DNA of 64,000 nt, taken from contig NZ_LN875032.1 in the NCBI RefSeq assembly GCF_001282685.1, positions 27,593 to 91,592 on the forward strand, in the 5' to 3' direction. A model generated the notes under the pieces. It ran no database searches. It was not told the origin of the DNA and saw only the letters and a program-made list of their open reading frames with translations. This DNA comes from Niameybacter massiliensis. GTDB lineage: Bacteria > Bacillota > Clostridia > Lachnospirales > Cellulosilyticaceae. A program made the translations under genes and the position numbers. Below, piece after piece: positions 51,585 through 60,703 of this stretch. Each line of letters starts with the position of its first letter. Position 1 is the first letter of the stretch.

Positions 51585-52421
51585 ATGAGCAATTATGTAG
51601 GCGTTGATATCGGTTGTACAAAAATGTACTTTTGTGCAGTAGTAGATAATCATTACATCGAAAAAAGAGCACTCACAGGATTAGATTGTCCCAAAGAACG
51701 TATTAAAGAAGAACTTGAAGCCTTCTTAAAAGAACTTCCTTTTATCCCTGAAGGTATTGGTATGGCTATTCCTGGTCTAGTTAAAGGTGATTATATGGTA
51801 GAGTTATCAGATATGAGTGACCTTACAGGCGTAACTGTAGATTATTTTAGCGAGGGTCGTTTTCCTATTCGCTTTATCAACGATGTAAAAGCTGCTACTG
51901 TATGTGAAATTAGCAATCATCCTGATAGTGATACCTTAGCTGTTATTATGGCAGGTTCAGGGCTTGCCATTGGTGTCTATTCTAAGGGTAAGATGATAAC
52001 TGGTGCTCATGGATTTGCTGGTGAACTAGGGTATTGTGTCATTCAAACTGAAGATGGTCCAACTGTCTTAGATGACGTCTCTGGAGGCATGGGTATTTTA
52101 AGATTAGCTCAATGTGATGCACCTACATTACTCTCTCGTTTAGAGAATAATGACCCTTCTGCTACTGCACTCATCGCTAAAGCAGGACACTACTTCGGTC
52201 TAGCACTTACCAACATTATTCATCTCTTCAATCCTGATACCATCGTAATAGGAGGTAGCACCTCTACTTACACAGGCTATCTAGAACACGCTCTATCAAC
52301 TGCTAGCCAGTATACTTTAAAAGATATGTACACTGCTTGTACTATTACAACACCTAAAGATCTTAAGCGTATCGTCGCATTAGGTGCATTAGAATACATA
52401 AAATCTGGTCTTATACTTTAA
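51585..52421 (+). CDS. ROK family sugar kinase-like protein
   Basis: A 278-residue ROK-fold protein. VGVDIGCTKMYFCAV at about 4-18 is the phosphate loop (usually DIGGTK), FINDVKAATVCE near 98 has the catalytic Asp, and HGFAGELGYCVIQ has the His/Glu region. The zinc motif CxCGxxGC is absent, and the length is short. It might be a sugar kinase or a ROK regulator-like protein without a DNA-binding domain. AAAGGAG precedes the ATG. It is monocistronic. Confidence 0.8.
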   Translation: MSNYVGVDIGCTKMYFCAVVDNHYIEKRALTGLDCPKERIKEELEAFLKELPFIPEGIGMAIPGLVKGDYMVELSDMSDLTGVTVDYFSEGRFPIRFINDVKAATVCEISNHPDSDTLAVIMAGSGLAIGVYSKGKMITGAHGFAGELGYCVIQTEDGPTVLDDVSGGMGILRLAQCDAPTLLSRLENNDPSATALIAKAGHYFGLALTNIIHLFNPDTIVIGGSTSTYTGYLEHALSTASQYTLKDMYTACTITTPKDLKRIVALGALEYIKSGLIL

Positions 52422-52424
52422 GAA

Positions 52425-52471
52425 AAAGCCTAAGATATAGGAGGAGGCATCCTTACTATATCTTAGGCTTT
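52425..52471. terminator. Bidirectional terminator between the ROK gene and 52489 gene
   Basis: AAAGCCTAAGATATAG pairs perfectly with CTATATCTTAGGCTTT; it lies between convergent genes. Confidence 0.8.
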
Positions 52472-52488
52472 AAACTTACTTAAAATAT

Positions 52489-53211
52489 TTATAATCTATT
52501 ATGATTCTTTTTTAACTTATGATAAAAGCTTACTTCTAATTCACTTAAATCTTGTTCTTCTTTAATTCCTCTTACCGAATAAAGATAATACATAATTTGT
52601 CTAAGGATAATTGGAATGGTTAGCATCATCATCAAACAAACGATATCTTTTAATTCATTTGCCATAAATTCTATTCTAAATATTTGCCCCATGAACATAT
52701 TAAATAGCTCTAATGCAATCGTAAACATAATGGCAAGCCAACAAATTGTTTCTAAAAATGTTTCAAAATGCAATTCCTTAAGGTAAGTATTTTTCTCTGA
52801 TGTACCTAAAAGGGACAGTTCTTCTATTTCCTCTAAATGATTAATCATCATTTCTTCTCTATCTACCTCACTATCATGTAATGCCTTCTTAAGAACTTTC
52901 TTTTTATTATTTTTATAAATTTTATCTTTTATCTTTTTATAAGGCTTAGATGGTGAAAGTAATTGAATAATAATATAGCCACACATAATTCCTATCAACA
53001 AGAAAAGTGTCGACAAGTTAGCATAACTACCTAATCTATAATTTATAGGATATGCATGATATAAAATACTATTAAACATTAAGCTTACAAAAAGCATTGT
53101 GCACCAATAAACCACCTTGCTTCCCACTAAACTTATACGTCTTCTTAATGTATGTTGCATCATAAACACCGTTAGCCCTACACAAAGGACTAAAAATTCT
53201 ATAAGAATCAT
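52489..53211 (-). CDS. Membrane protein, downstream partner of 53211 gene
   Basis: A 240-residue protein with about five membrane helices: one near the start, two before residue 90, and two near 155-215. A basic and coiled cytoplasmic stretch (about 88-150, KIKDKIYKNNKKKVLKKALHDSEVDREEMMINHLEEIEELS) lies between. Its ATG overlaps the stop codon of the larger gene (TAATG), so the two are translationally coupled. No family recognised. Confidence 0.6.
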   Translation of the reverse strand: MILIEFLVLCVGLTVFMMQHTLRRRISLVGSKVVYWCTMLFVSLMFNSILYHAYPINYRLGSYANLSTLFLLIGIMCGYIIIQLLSPSKPYKKIKDKIYKNNKKKVLKKALHDSEVDREEMMINHLEEIEELSLLGTSEKNTYLKELHFETFLETICWLAIMFTIALELFNMFMGQIFRIEFMANELKDIVCLMMMLTIPIILRQIMYYLYSVRGIKEEQDLSELEVSFYHKLKKNHNRL

Positions 53212-55133
53212 TATATGCTATCCCCCTCTAATAAATAATCTTGCTCTAGCTCATGTAGATTTTGAATATACTCAAGCTTCAATGCGAGGTCTGACATCTT
53301 CTGATTTGCCCAGATTACAAACTTTGTCTTTATTAAGACGTATTGTTCTTCTGTTAAGTTCTCTAATCCTCTATGTTTATACATTTCTTCTCTTGTTAAA
53401 ATACTTCCTAAATTAAACTGACACAATATAGCTACAAAACCACTGTATTTATCCAATTTACTTAATGGGCACCACATAGAATAACCACTTTCAATACCTT
53501 CTGGTATAAGTTCAAATTGTCCCAGGAAATACTTTAATTGGATAAGCATGTTTTGTAGACGCTCTCCTTCTTTACTCTCGGTATCTCCTGCCATTAAAGT
53601 TGCAATAAGAAGCTCTTCTATTGCTTCTTTAGACTTTCCTACAATGTCTTTGTTAGACTTAGCAAAAAGAGGTGTCTTTTCTCTACCTTGCATTAAGGCA
53701 AAGAGTAATGTTAGTCCATCGATAAGGACTGCAAATGCTAAACAAAACCATGCCATGGCTCTTTGAGCACCTGGATCTAAAAGATTTTTAATAGGTAATA
53801 CATATAAGTTATGCATTACATAGCTTGGTGAAGTTAAATCTATAGGATTTTCTAATACTTTCGTTTGATTGAGAATATAAGCAGCACTTTTAAGCTCTGA
53901 TTGCATTTGTGTATAAAGTTGCATCGCATCTTCTTCTGTTACACCACTAGTCATAACTTCTTCTAGTGGTTTCATAATAGAAGCTTCTTTGTCTGCTAAG
54001 ATTAAATAATGATTGAGATCTTGCTTAAATTTTGGTAGGGTTCCCTCTCCTTTTAACGCTACCACTTGTGTATGGAAGTTCGTTAATACGGTTGAGAAAA
54101 TATTTCTATTCCCTTTACCTGTTAAGATAAAGTCTAAGACATAATCTTGAATTGCAGCAATCTGCTCTTCTACTTTTAAGATTTTTCCTTCTTCTCCTAA
54201 AACCCCCTCTTGCTGTTCTTGTATAAGGTTATACATTGAAACTACAAGCTTTCCTATTTGTTCTTGTGTCGTCTTTGTTTCAATACTTGCTTCTATAAAA
54301 GCATCCTTAGTTTGTCCACCTAATATAGCTTGTACTTCTTGCTCATACAACTCATTTTTAAGCGTTGCATCTTGCTTAGTTGTATCTGTAATCATATTAC
54401 CTACAGCAGCATTATACTTTGCCATATCTGCATAATATTGATCTAGGTTATCACCATAATTATTAATATTAGGTTTTCTTAATGCATTTGTTTGAGCATT
54501 AATCTTTCCTGTTTCAATTTTAATACCATCTAATTTTTTACTAAGTGCCTCATTTTCAACAACTTGCTTTGTTAATGCACTATAGCTTTTATCTACCTCA
54601 CTAAAAATATCAAACACATAGCTTTTCATATCATTTTCAGATTGATCACGAATCAGCTGATATTCTTCTGTCATACTGCCATAAATTTGTTTGTAACGCT
54701 CTTCTAAGTAATCTACAGGTGAATTGATATGATTATAAATACCAATATAAGAGAAATACGTTGAGCAAAGTGTTGACATACACATAATTAAAACTAACCA
54801 CATTTTAAAATGTCTTCTTATAGTATGGCTCATACAAAATACTACTAGCTGAATAGCTAGTGCAAAAAGAAGCGGTGCACTTAATCCAAAAGGTAAATTG
54901 ACACCTCCGAAGTATACTTTACTCCCTTCAAAAGTTGTTGCTAAAGAAATCAGCTGTAAAAATACAGTTACAATAACAATAAGCCATCCTAGTGTATTTT
55001 GATTAAAGATAACATCTGTTCCTCTATAGTCATTACCTCTTAGCATATTTTGATAAAATTGCTGCTCTTTTTTAAGCGCATGCTTTTTATAATGTCTTTC
55101 AAATTTATGTTGAATCCAAGTTAGTTTAGGCAT
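53211..55133 (-). CDS. Large membrane protein with an external coiled-coil region, unknown
   Basis: A 640-residue protein I do not recognise. After about 45 basic residues, three membrane helices lie at about 44-66, 78-98 and 105-130. Then comes a roughly 330-residue soluble, coiled and Gln/Asn/Glu-rich region (about 135-460), one more helix at about 465-490, and a roughly 150-residue cytoplasmic domain. The start is the ATG at 55133, near GGGTGAG; an in-frame GTG lies four codons earlier. It is the first of two coupled genes. A surface assembly or secretion role could be imagined but there is no evidence. Confidence 0.6.
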   Translation of the reverse strand: MPKLTWIQHKFERHYKKHALKKEQQFYQNMLRGNDYRGTDVIFNQNTLGWLIVIVTVFLQLISLATTFEGSKVYFGGVNLPFGLSAPLLFALAIQLVVFCMSHTIRRHFKMWLVLIMCMSTLCSTYFSYIGIYNHINSPVDYLEERYKQIYGSMTEEYQLIRDQSENDMKSYVFDIFSEVDKSYSALTKQVVENEALSKKLDGIKIETGKINAQTNALRKPNINNYGDNLDQYYADMAKYNAAVGNMITDTTKQDATLKNELYEQEVQAILGGQTKDAFIEASIETKTTQEQIGKLVVSMYNLIQEQQEGVLGEEGKILKVEEQIAAIQDYVLDFILTGKGNRNIFSTVLTNFHTQVVALKGEGTLPKFKQDLNHYLILADKEASIMKPLEEVMTSGVTEEDAMQLYTQMQSELKSAAYILNQTKVLENPIDLTSPSYVMHNLYVLPIKNLLDPGAQRAMAWFCLAFAVLIDGLTLLFALMQGREKTPLFAKSNKDIVGKSKEAIEELLIATLMAGDTESKEGERLQNMLIQLKYFLGQFELIPEGIESGYSMWCPLSKLDKYSGFVAILCQFNLGSILTREEMYKHRGLENLTEEQYVLIKTKFVIWANQKMSDLALKLEYIQNLHELEQDYLLEGDSI

Positions 55134-55276
55134 TTTCTCACCCACTCTCTATCAAATTCCAAAACGGTTCTTTTTTCATCCTACTCATTATACGAACTAT
55201 TTCTTATTAAAAGACGTATAAATTTCTTAAGATTTCTTTAAAAACCATTAGGATATGTTAAGAATGAGTATCCGCA

Positions 55277-55864
55277 TTATACTTCAAATAGCTCATCAAG
55301 CATATTTTCTATTAGTTGATTAATAATCTTATCTAACCCTTCTTCTGCTAAAAGCTTTCTATTTCCTAGGGTAATATTAATAATTTGGCTCCAATTTATA
55401 ACGGCATCCAAATCATACTGTTCCTTCTTACCTTTTATATATTTAAGATTTTCTTGTATTCTCTCTCTTATGACATCTCTTCTTGTTCTATATTCTTCAG
55501 GTAAGTTTATTGACAAACTTACAAAGTCATCCTGCCTTAAATAATTATAAATATTATCATCATCTACAAACATCATACTATAATAATAATTTCTTATATC
55601 ATCTCTATCTAAGTAACCTTTTTCTTCTCTAACCAGCTTAATACGCATATTAATTTTGTCATGATAACATTTTACAATATGGTATATTAGACTTTCTTTA
55701 GATTTATAGAAACTATAAAATGTCCCCTTGGCAATCCCCACTCTACTTGTAAGAGCTTCTATACTCATTCTTTGCATGCCATGCTGCTTGATTAATATTA
55801 AAGCCTCTTGTATAAGTCGTTCTCTAATTTCTTCTCTTTTTTGCGGTGAATATACTTTAGGCAT
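55277..55864 (-). CDS. TetR family regulator, probable repressor of the ABC exporter
   Basis: A 195-residue regulator. The helix-turn-helix is MSIEALTSRVGIAKGTFYSFYKSKESLIYHIV, about residues 23-54, with the TetR TFYSFY. The C-terminal ligand domain is helical and variable. It lies downstream of the ABC exporter genes, separated by a terminator and read from its own promoter. The exporter promoter carries palindromic GTAAC-NNN-GTTAC sites, which are the likely target. Confidence 0.87.
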   Translation of the reverse strand: MPKVYSPQKREEIRERLIQEALILIKQHGMQRMSIEALTSRVGIAKGTFYSFYKSKESLIYHIVKCYHDKINMRIKLVREEKGYLDRDDIRNYYYSMMFVDDDNIYNYLRQDDFVSLSINLPEEYRTRRDVIRERIQENLKYIKGKKEQYDLDAVINWSQIINITLGNRKLLAEEGLDKIINQLIENMLDELFEV

Positions 55865-55935
55865 AACTACACTCCCATCCCATTAATTTTGCCTATACAA
55901 ATATTTTGATTTTTTTATTTTTATTTATCTCCCTC

Positions 55936-55964
55936 ATTTTATTCCTCTCAAATTCACCCGTCAA
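55936..55964 (-). promoter_or_regulatory. Promoter of the tetR gene
   Basis: TTGACG (55959-55964), 17-base spacer, TAAAAT (55936-55941) on the minus strand; no GTAAC palindrome nearby, so the repressor is probably made constitutively. Confidence 0.6.
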
Positions 55965-55984
55965 TCATCTTTTTTAACCTATAT

Positions 55985-56018
55985 AAAAAAGGGAAATATT
56001 TTACAATATCTCCCTTTT
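55985..56018 (-). terminator. Terminator of the ABC exporter operon
   Basis: AAAAAGGGAGATAT pairs with ATATTTCCCTTTTT (one mismatch) around TGTAA on the minus strand. Confidence 0.75.
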
Positions 56019-56023
56019 TCTTA

Positions 56024-57652
56024 TTATACGTATTCTACTTGTCTATGATTTACTTTAAGAATTTTATCATATTTACTTCTTGTTTCATTGAAAAGCACGT
56101 GGCTTACATTAATAACGGTTACCCCTTCTAATGCAAGTATACTTTTTTCTATTTCTTTAGCTCTTTCCATATCTAATGCTGCAAAAGCTTCATCTAAGAA
56201 GATTATACTTGCTTTGGCAAGTAATCCTCTCGCAATTACCACCCTACTTCTTTCTCCACCTGATATATTCTTACCATTATCATAGATCATTGTATCTAAC
56301 CCATTAGAGAGCCCTTTTACGAAATCACTTAATCCTGATTTTCTAATGGCTTCTTCTATTTCTTCTTCTGTATAATCTTTGTAGAGTGTAATGTTATTTC
56401 TCAATGTATCTTCAAATATAAAAACTTGTTGCTCTACATTGGCTACTTGTGAAAAGAAATCGTTTTTCTTAATATCTTTTAAGTTATAACCATCTATTAA
56501 GATTTCCCCATTAGTTGGATTAAAGTACTTTCTAAGCAATTTAAGTAAAGTAGACTTGCCTCCACCACTAGGCCCTACAATAAGATACTTTCCACCTTTT
56601 TTAAGTTCTAGATTAATATCTTCTAAGATTAAATCAGCCTCTTGATCTGCATATCCAAAGCTCACATTTTTTAATGTAATAGATTCATTAAAACTTGGCA
56701 TAGACTGTGTTTCTTCATAATTATCTTCATTTTCAAGGGTTTTTTCTATCTTTTTAATAAGATCTTTTACAGTAAACATTTTTGGTAACTGCTCAGAAAG
56801 ATTCATAACTGGCCACATTACCTTTTGCATACTTTGTACAACCAGGAATGCCCCACCTACAGTAATTAATCCTTGTATAGCCATGTATCCACTAGCTGCC
56901 AACATCATATACATCATTAAGCCAATAATAATATTTTCTGATGCTTGAATATAAGATAAGAATCGATCTACAATATATCCTTTTTGCTGCACCTGTTCAC
57001 TCTTATCATTAAAGTTCTCTTGTACACGTTCTGTTAAGTTATTACTCTTAATAATATGAAATGCAGATAACATTTCCTTTGTATAAGAAGTATAACCTTC
57101 AAATAAAGTACTTCTCTCATTCATATGCTTTGCAGTTGGCTTAGAAGTCAATGTTGAGAATATAATCATCACAATCATTACACCTACAGCTAATAAAATA
57201 ACCCATGGAGATACTATAGTCATCATCCATATTCCTGCAGCAAAGTTTCCTATACACGCTCCTATTTCGTATAAACTATCAATTAAGTTAACTTCAAGCA
57301 GATTAAAGTCATTCGTTAAACAAGATATATACTTCGCATTATTTTCTTTTTGAAACTCACTAATATTTTTATTAAATACGCCATTTACATAGTAATGCTT
57401 AATAGTTAAATTAGCTTTACGTTTATATAAGGCTCTTGTTATTGCTACCAAAATACATAGTGGAACTAAAACAATTGCCATCACTATTAAGTCAATAGAT
57501 GCACTTCTAAAGTTAGTCATATCCCCACTTAAGGCAATATCCATAAGGTCCATCATCTTTACAAAACTATAGGAATCTGCAAATGCTAATAGCGCTGCTG
57601 TTAATGCCGCAAGTATGAAATAAGGTGTTACTCTTAGTAATCTTTTTAGCAT
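56024..57652 (-). CDS. ABC exporter half-transporter (second gene)
   Basis: A 542-residue protein with about six membrane helices (residues 8-300) fused to an ATPase at about 325-540. Walker A is GPSGGGKST near 363, the signature is ISGGERSRV near 466, and Walker B is IIFLDEAFAAL near 488. It forms a heterodimer with the preceding gene, whose stop it overlaps by seven bases. The type is that of multidrug and lipid exporters (BmrCD-like); the substrate is unknown. Confidence 0.88.
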   Translation of the reverse strand: MLKRLLRVTPYFILAALTAALLAFADSYSFVKMMDLMDIALSGDMTNFRSASIDLIVMAIVLVPLCILVAITRALYKRKANLTIKHYYVNGVFNKNISEFQKENNAKYISCLTNDFNLLEVNLIDSLYEIGACIGNFAAGIWMMTIVSPWVILLAVGVMIVMIIFSTLTSKPTAKHMNERSTLFEGYTSYTKEMLSAFHIIKSNNLTERVQENFNDKSEQVQQKGYIVDRFLSYIQASENIIIGLMMYMMLAASGYMAIQGLITVGGAFLVVQSMQKVMWPVMNLSEQLPKMFTVKDLIKKIEKTLENEDNYEETQSMPSFNESITLKNVSFGYADQEADLILEDINLELKKGGKYLIVGPSGGGKSTLLKLLRKYFNPTNGEILIDGYNLKDIKKNDFFSQVANVEQQVFIFEDTLRNNITLYKDYTEEEIEEAIRKSGLSDFVKGLSNGLDTMIYDNGKNISGGERSRVVIARGLLAKASIIFLDEAFAALDMERAKEIEKSILALEGVTVINVSHVLFNETRSKYDKILKVNHRQVEYV

Positions 57653-59292
57653 ATTACCACCTCCCCAAAGTATTCTCTTGCCTGATAGGTTTCTACATGA
57701 CCATTCTTAAGTTCTAGTACGTAGTCATATTGATCTGTAACCCCTTCATAATAACGATGACTAATGGCTACTACTGTACATTCTAAATTCAATAGTTCTT
57801 GCTCTATCTTCTTGCCAATGTCCTCATTTAGTGCCGAAGTTCCTTCATCTACGAACAGAATCTCTGCATTTTTAGCTAGCGCCCTTGCAATAGATATTCT
57901 TTGGCGCTGGCCTCCTGATAAATTCTTTCCATTTTCTGAAAGTACTGTTCCAAGTCCTTCTTCTTTTTCTTCTATCAACTCTTGTAATCCTGCTTTTTTA
58001 CATGCTACCTGTATTATTTCATCACTAATATCTTTATAAAGGCTTATATTATTTCTCATAGTATCTTCAAACAGGAATACATCTTGATAGATAAATGCCA
58101 CTTGATTATTAAAATCTTTTTCTTGAATCGTCTTATAGTCTGTTCCATCTACTAAAATCTTACCTTCATATTCATCATAAATCATAGAAAGTAATTTCAT
58201 TAATGTAGATTTTCCTGAACCACTTACCCCTTTGATCAAATATTTCTTACCCTTTTCTAATTTAAAATGAGCATCTTTAAGTAAGATCTTATCTTCATAT
58301 CCAAAGTTTAAACCTTGAACTTCTATAGATTCCTTAAATTCAAAAGGTACTTTTCCTTGTTCTTCTTCTTCATGATTCGTTTCTTGCTTCGTAATCTTTT
58401 CATAAATACGTCTAGAAGATTTGATGACATTCATTCTAGGTAAGATCTCAACTAAAGGAAAAACTAAATTACTACATAACTGAACAGAAAACATCGCTGT
58501 CGTAAAGTTACTAGAATTCATTGATGCAGCCACATAAATAACTACTCCAAAGAGTACAATATAACTTGAAAACATCATCAAACTTCTTTGCTGTTCGCTA
58601 AAAATATTGAAAACAACCTTTCGCTTTTCTACACGATTAATGGCATTCAAACTTTTATCTAGGAATTTATCTTCAATATTATTAAGTTTGAGTATTTCTA
58701 ATCCGTTAAAAGTATTTGCAACTTCTACTGTAAGTTGTTCATTTTGATTAGATACTTCCTCTTGTAGACTTTCAGTCTTCTTAGAAAATAATGATGCAAA
58801 TAAGAAAAGTCCTATAGATACTAACGTCATAGCTATAGCTAACTTATAGTCTATAACATAAAGAATAATGAGACATACTATGTAGAGGCCCCCCATATAG
58901 ATGACATTAAGTAAATTTAGAAAGAAATTATTCTCAAAAGTATTAATATCATTGATTAAATGAGACATGTAAACTTCTTTACTTTGCTTACTAAAGTCTT
59001 TGTAAGAAATATGAATAATCTTATCAAAAGCTTGCTTTCTTACATCTAGTAATATATTTTTCATAAAGCCAATACGCATTAACCTACTAGCAATATGAAA
59101 GCCTCCTGTTAATAAAGCTGCAAATATAGAAAGGATTACAAGTATCTTAAAATACTCTATATCCCTTTTTTCAATAACCCCAAATATCATAGAGAACAAT
59201 CCCATTCTTATTAAGCTATCTATAACAGGCATAAAACAAGCTATGATATAAATGATAAATTGTCCCTTTCTCTTCATTAAGAGATCTTTCAT
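57646..59292 (-). CDS. ABC exporter half-transporter (first gene)
   Basis: A 548-residue protein: six membrane helices over residues about 15-300, then an ATPase with Walker A GVSGSGKST (about 360), signature LSGGQRQR (about 462) and Walker B ILFVDEGTSAL (about 484). The usual catalytic Glu is present in both partners. AAGGGGG precedes the ATG. Its promoter has a palindromic operator in the spacer and another upstream, so it is likely kept off until the TetR ligand, perhaps the exported compound, is present. Confidence 0.88.
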   Translation of the reverse strand: MKDLLMKRKGQFIIYIIACFMPVIDSLIRMGLFSMIFGVIEKRDIEYFKILVILSIFAALLTGGFHIASRLMRIGFMKNILLDVRKQAFDKIIHISYKDFSKQSKEVYMSHLINDINTFENNFFLNLLNVIYMGGLYIVCLIILYVIDYKLAIAMTLVSIGLFLFASLFSKKTESLQEEVSNQNEQLTVEVANTFNGLEILKLNNIEDKFLDKSLNAINRVEKRKVVFNIFSEQQRSLMMFSSYIVLFGVVIYVAASMNSSNFTTAMFSVQLCSNLVFPLVEILPRMNVIKSSRRIYEKITKQETNHEEEEQGKVPFEFKESIEVQGLNFGYEDKILLKDAHFKLEKGKKYLIKGVSGSGKSTLMKLLSMIYDEYEGKILVDGTDYKTIQEKDFNNQVAFIYQDVFLFEDTMRNNISLYKDISDEIIQVACKKAGLQELIEEKEEGLGTVLSENGKNLSGGQRQRISIARALAKNAEILFVDEGTSALNEDIGKKIEQELLNLECTVVAISHRYYEGVTDQYDYVLELKNGHVETYQAREYFGEVVIC

Positions 59293-59340
59293 TTTTCATC
59301 CCCCTTATTCAACTTTTATACTTGAATGAATTATAAGTTT

Positions 59341-59369
59341 ATTTTAGTGTAACATCGTTACGTTGTCAA
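59341..59369 (-). promoter_or_regulatory. Promoter of the ABC exporter operon
   Basis: TTGACA (59364-59369), 17-base spacer, TAAAAT (59341-59346) on the minus strand. Confidence 0.75.
59349..59361. promoter_or_regulatory. Operator O1 in the exporter promoter spacer
   Basis: GTAAC-ATC-GTTAC, a perfect five-base palindrome centred in the 17-base spacer. Best explained as a TetR site. Confidence 0.7.
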
Positions 59370-59379
59370 TATATGTTTT

Positions 59380-59392
59380 ATAACATTGTTAC
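59380..59392. promoter_or_regulatory. Operator O2 upstream of the exporter promoter
   Basis: ATAAC-ATT-GTTAC, near-palindromic, about 31 bases (three helical turns) from O1 centre to centre, so both may sit on one face. Confidence 0.6.
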
Positions 59393-59537
59393 GTTACTTA
59401 TTTTATATAAACTACATCGAGTATAAGTAAAAAAACAGACTTCCATTTAAAATCCAAGACTTTCATTTATTATACTAATCTATAATTTCTTAATAGTGAA
59501 GTTTCTTTTTTATACTATATTTGTTTCTAAATAAAAA

Positions 59538-59573
59538 GAACGGTTTTTGAAGTAATCCTTCAAAAACCGTTCT
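59538..59573 (-). terminator. Terminator of the EIIC gene
   Basis: AGAACGGTTTTTGAAG pairs with CTTCAAAAACCGTTCT around TAATC, with T run on the minus strand. Confidence 0.8.
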
Positions 59574-59591
59574 AGAACAATTATATTTATT

Positions 59592-60635
59592 TTAATTTTG
59601 TGTGTTTGGATTTACTGGTTTTTTAAGTAATCCAATCATCAATGCAGCTACTATTACACCACCAACATAAGCAATAACAAATCCCATTGGGTTTTCAATC
59701 ACTGGCAATATAAAAATACCGCCATGTGGTGCACGTGATGCACAATTAAATACCATAGCCAAACATCCAGCAACTGCTGAACCAACTGTTACAGATGGTA
59801 ATATGCGAAGAGGATCTGATGCCGCAAATGAAATAGCTCCTTCTGTAATAAATGACATTCCTAATACATAATTGGTAAGCCCTGCTTCTCTTTCTTTCTC
59901 TGTAAACTTACTCTTGAAAAGTGTAGTTGCTAAAGCAATAGCTGTTGCTGGAACCATGCCTCCAATAATAGCAGCAGCCATAACTGATGCATTACCTGCT
60001 TCAAGACATACTACTGCAAACATATATGCACTTTTATTAAGTGGACCGCCCATATCAACTGCCATCATTGCTGCTACTACTAGTCCCAATAATACTTTAC
60101 TCGAATCTCCCATACTTGTAAGTGTACTTGTAATCATTCCATTAAGAGCTGCTACCGGAGGATTGATTACCAACATCATTGTTGTCCCTACTATAAATAA
60201 TCCTATCAAAGGATATAAAAGCATTACTTTTAATCCTTCAAATGATTTAGGAATAAATTTTAGCACTTTAGAAAGTAAGATAATTACATATCCCCCAAGA
60301 AAACCTGCTAAAAGCGCTCCCAAGAATCCCGAACCACTTTGTTGAGCCATTACCCCACCTATAAAACCTGTTGCTAAACCACTTGTACCTGCAATACTTA
60401 CTGCTATGTAACCAGCTAACATTGGAAGCATAAATCCAAATGCCAAGTCTCCAATTTGTTTTAACATTGCCGCAAACGGTGTGTTAGAACCAAAGTTAGC
60501 CGGATTAATACTATAATCATCAAACAGGAATGCTAGAGCCATTAAAAGCCCGCCTCCTATTACGAATGGTAGCATATGATTGATTCCATTCATCAAATGC
60601 TCATAAATTTGCTTTCCTAACGATTGTTTTTTCAT
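59592..60635 (-). CDS. PTS fructose-type EIIC membrane component, standalone
   Basis: A 347-residue membrane transporter with about nine helices. MLPFVIGGGLLMALAFLF is near the start, GLATGFIGGVMAQ and AVDMGGPLNKSAYMF (about 190-204) are EIIC motifs, and GMSFITEGAISFAASDPLR has the conserved substrate Glu region. Fructose EII proteins are normally fused to IIA and IIB, but here no IIA or IIB domain or gene is adjacent. It must borrow partners or be regulatory. AAGGGAG precedes the ATG. Confidence 0.87.
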   Translation of the reverse strand: MKKQSLGKQIYEHLMNGINHMLPFVIGGGLLMALAFLFDDYSINPANFGSNTPFAAMLKQIGDLAFGFMLPMLAGYIAVSIAGTSGLATGFIGGVMAQQSGSGFLGALLAGFLGGYVIILLSKVLKFIPKSFEGLKVMLLYPLIGLFIVGTTMMLVINPPVAALNGMITSTLTSMGDSSKVLLGLVVAAMMAVDMGGPLNKSAYMFAVVCLEAGNASVMAAAIIGGMVPATAIALATTLFKSKFTEKEREAGLTNYVLGMSFITEGAISFAASDPLRILPSVTVGSAVAGCLAMVFNCASRAPHGGIFILPVIENPMGFVIAYVGGVIVAALMIGLLKKPVNPNTQN

Positions 60636-60673
60636 TCATGTTCTCCCTTTTATGTCTTATGTATATAAAAGCG

Positions 60674-60703
60674 CAAAAAAAGACTGCTCTAACGAGCAAC
60701 CTT
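60674..60703 (-). terminator. Terminator overlapping the AI-2E gene 3' end
   Basis: Minus strand GGTTGCTC pairs with GAGCAGTC (two G-U) around GTTA, followed by seven T. The stem includes the last codons and stop. Confidence 0.6.
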
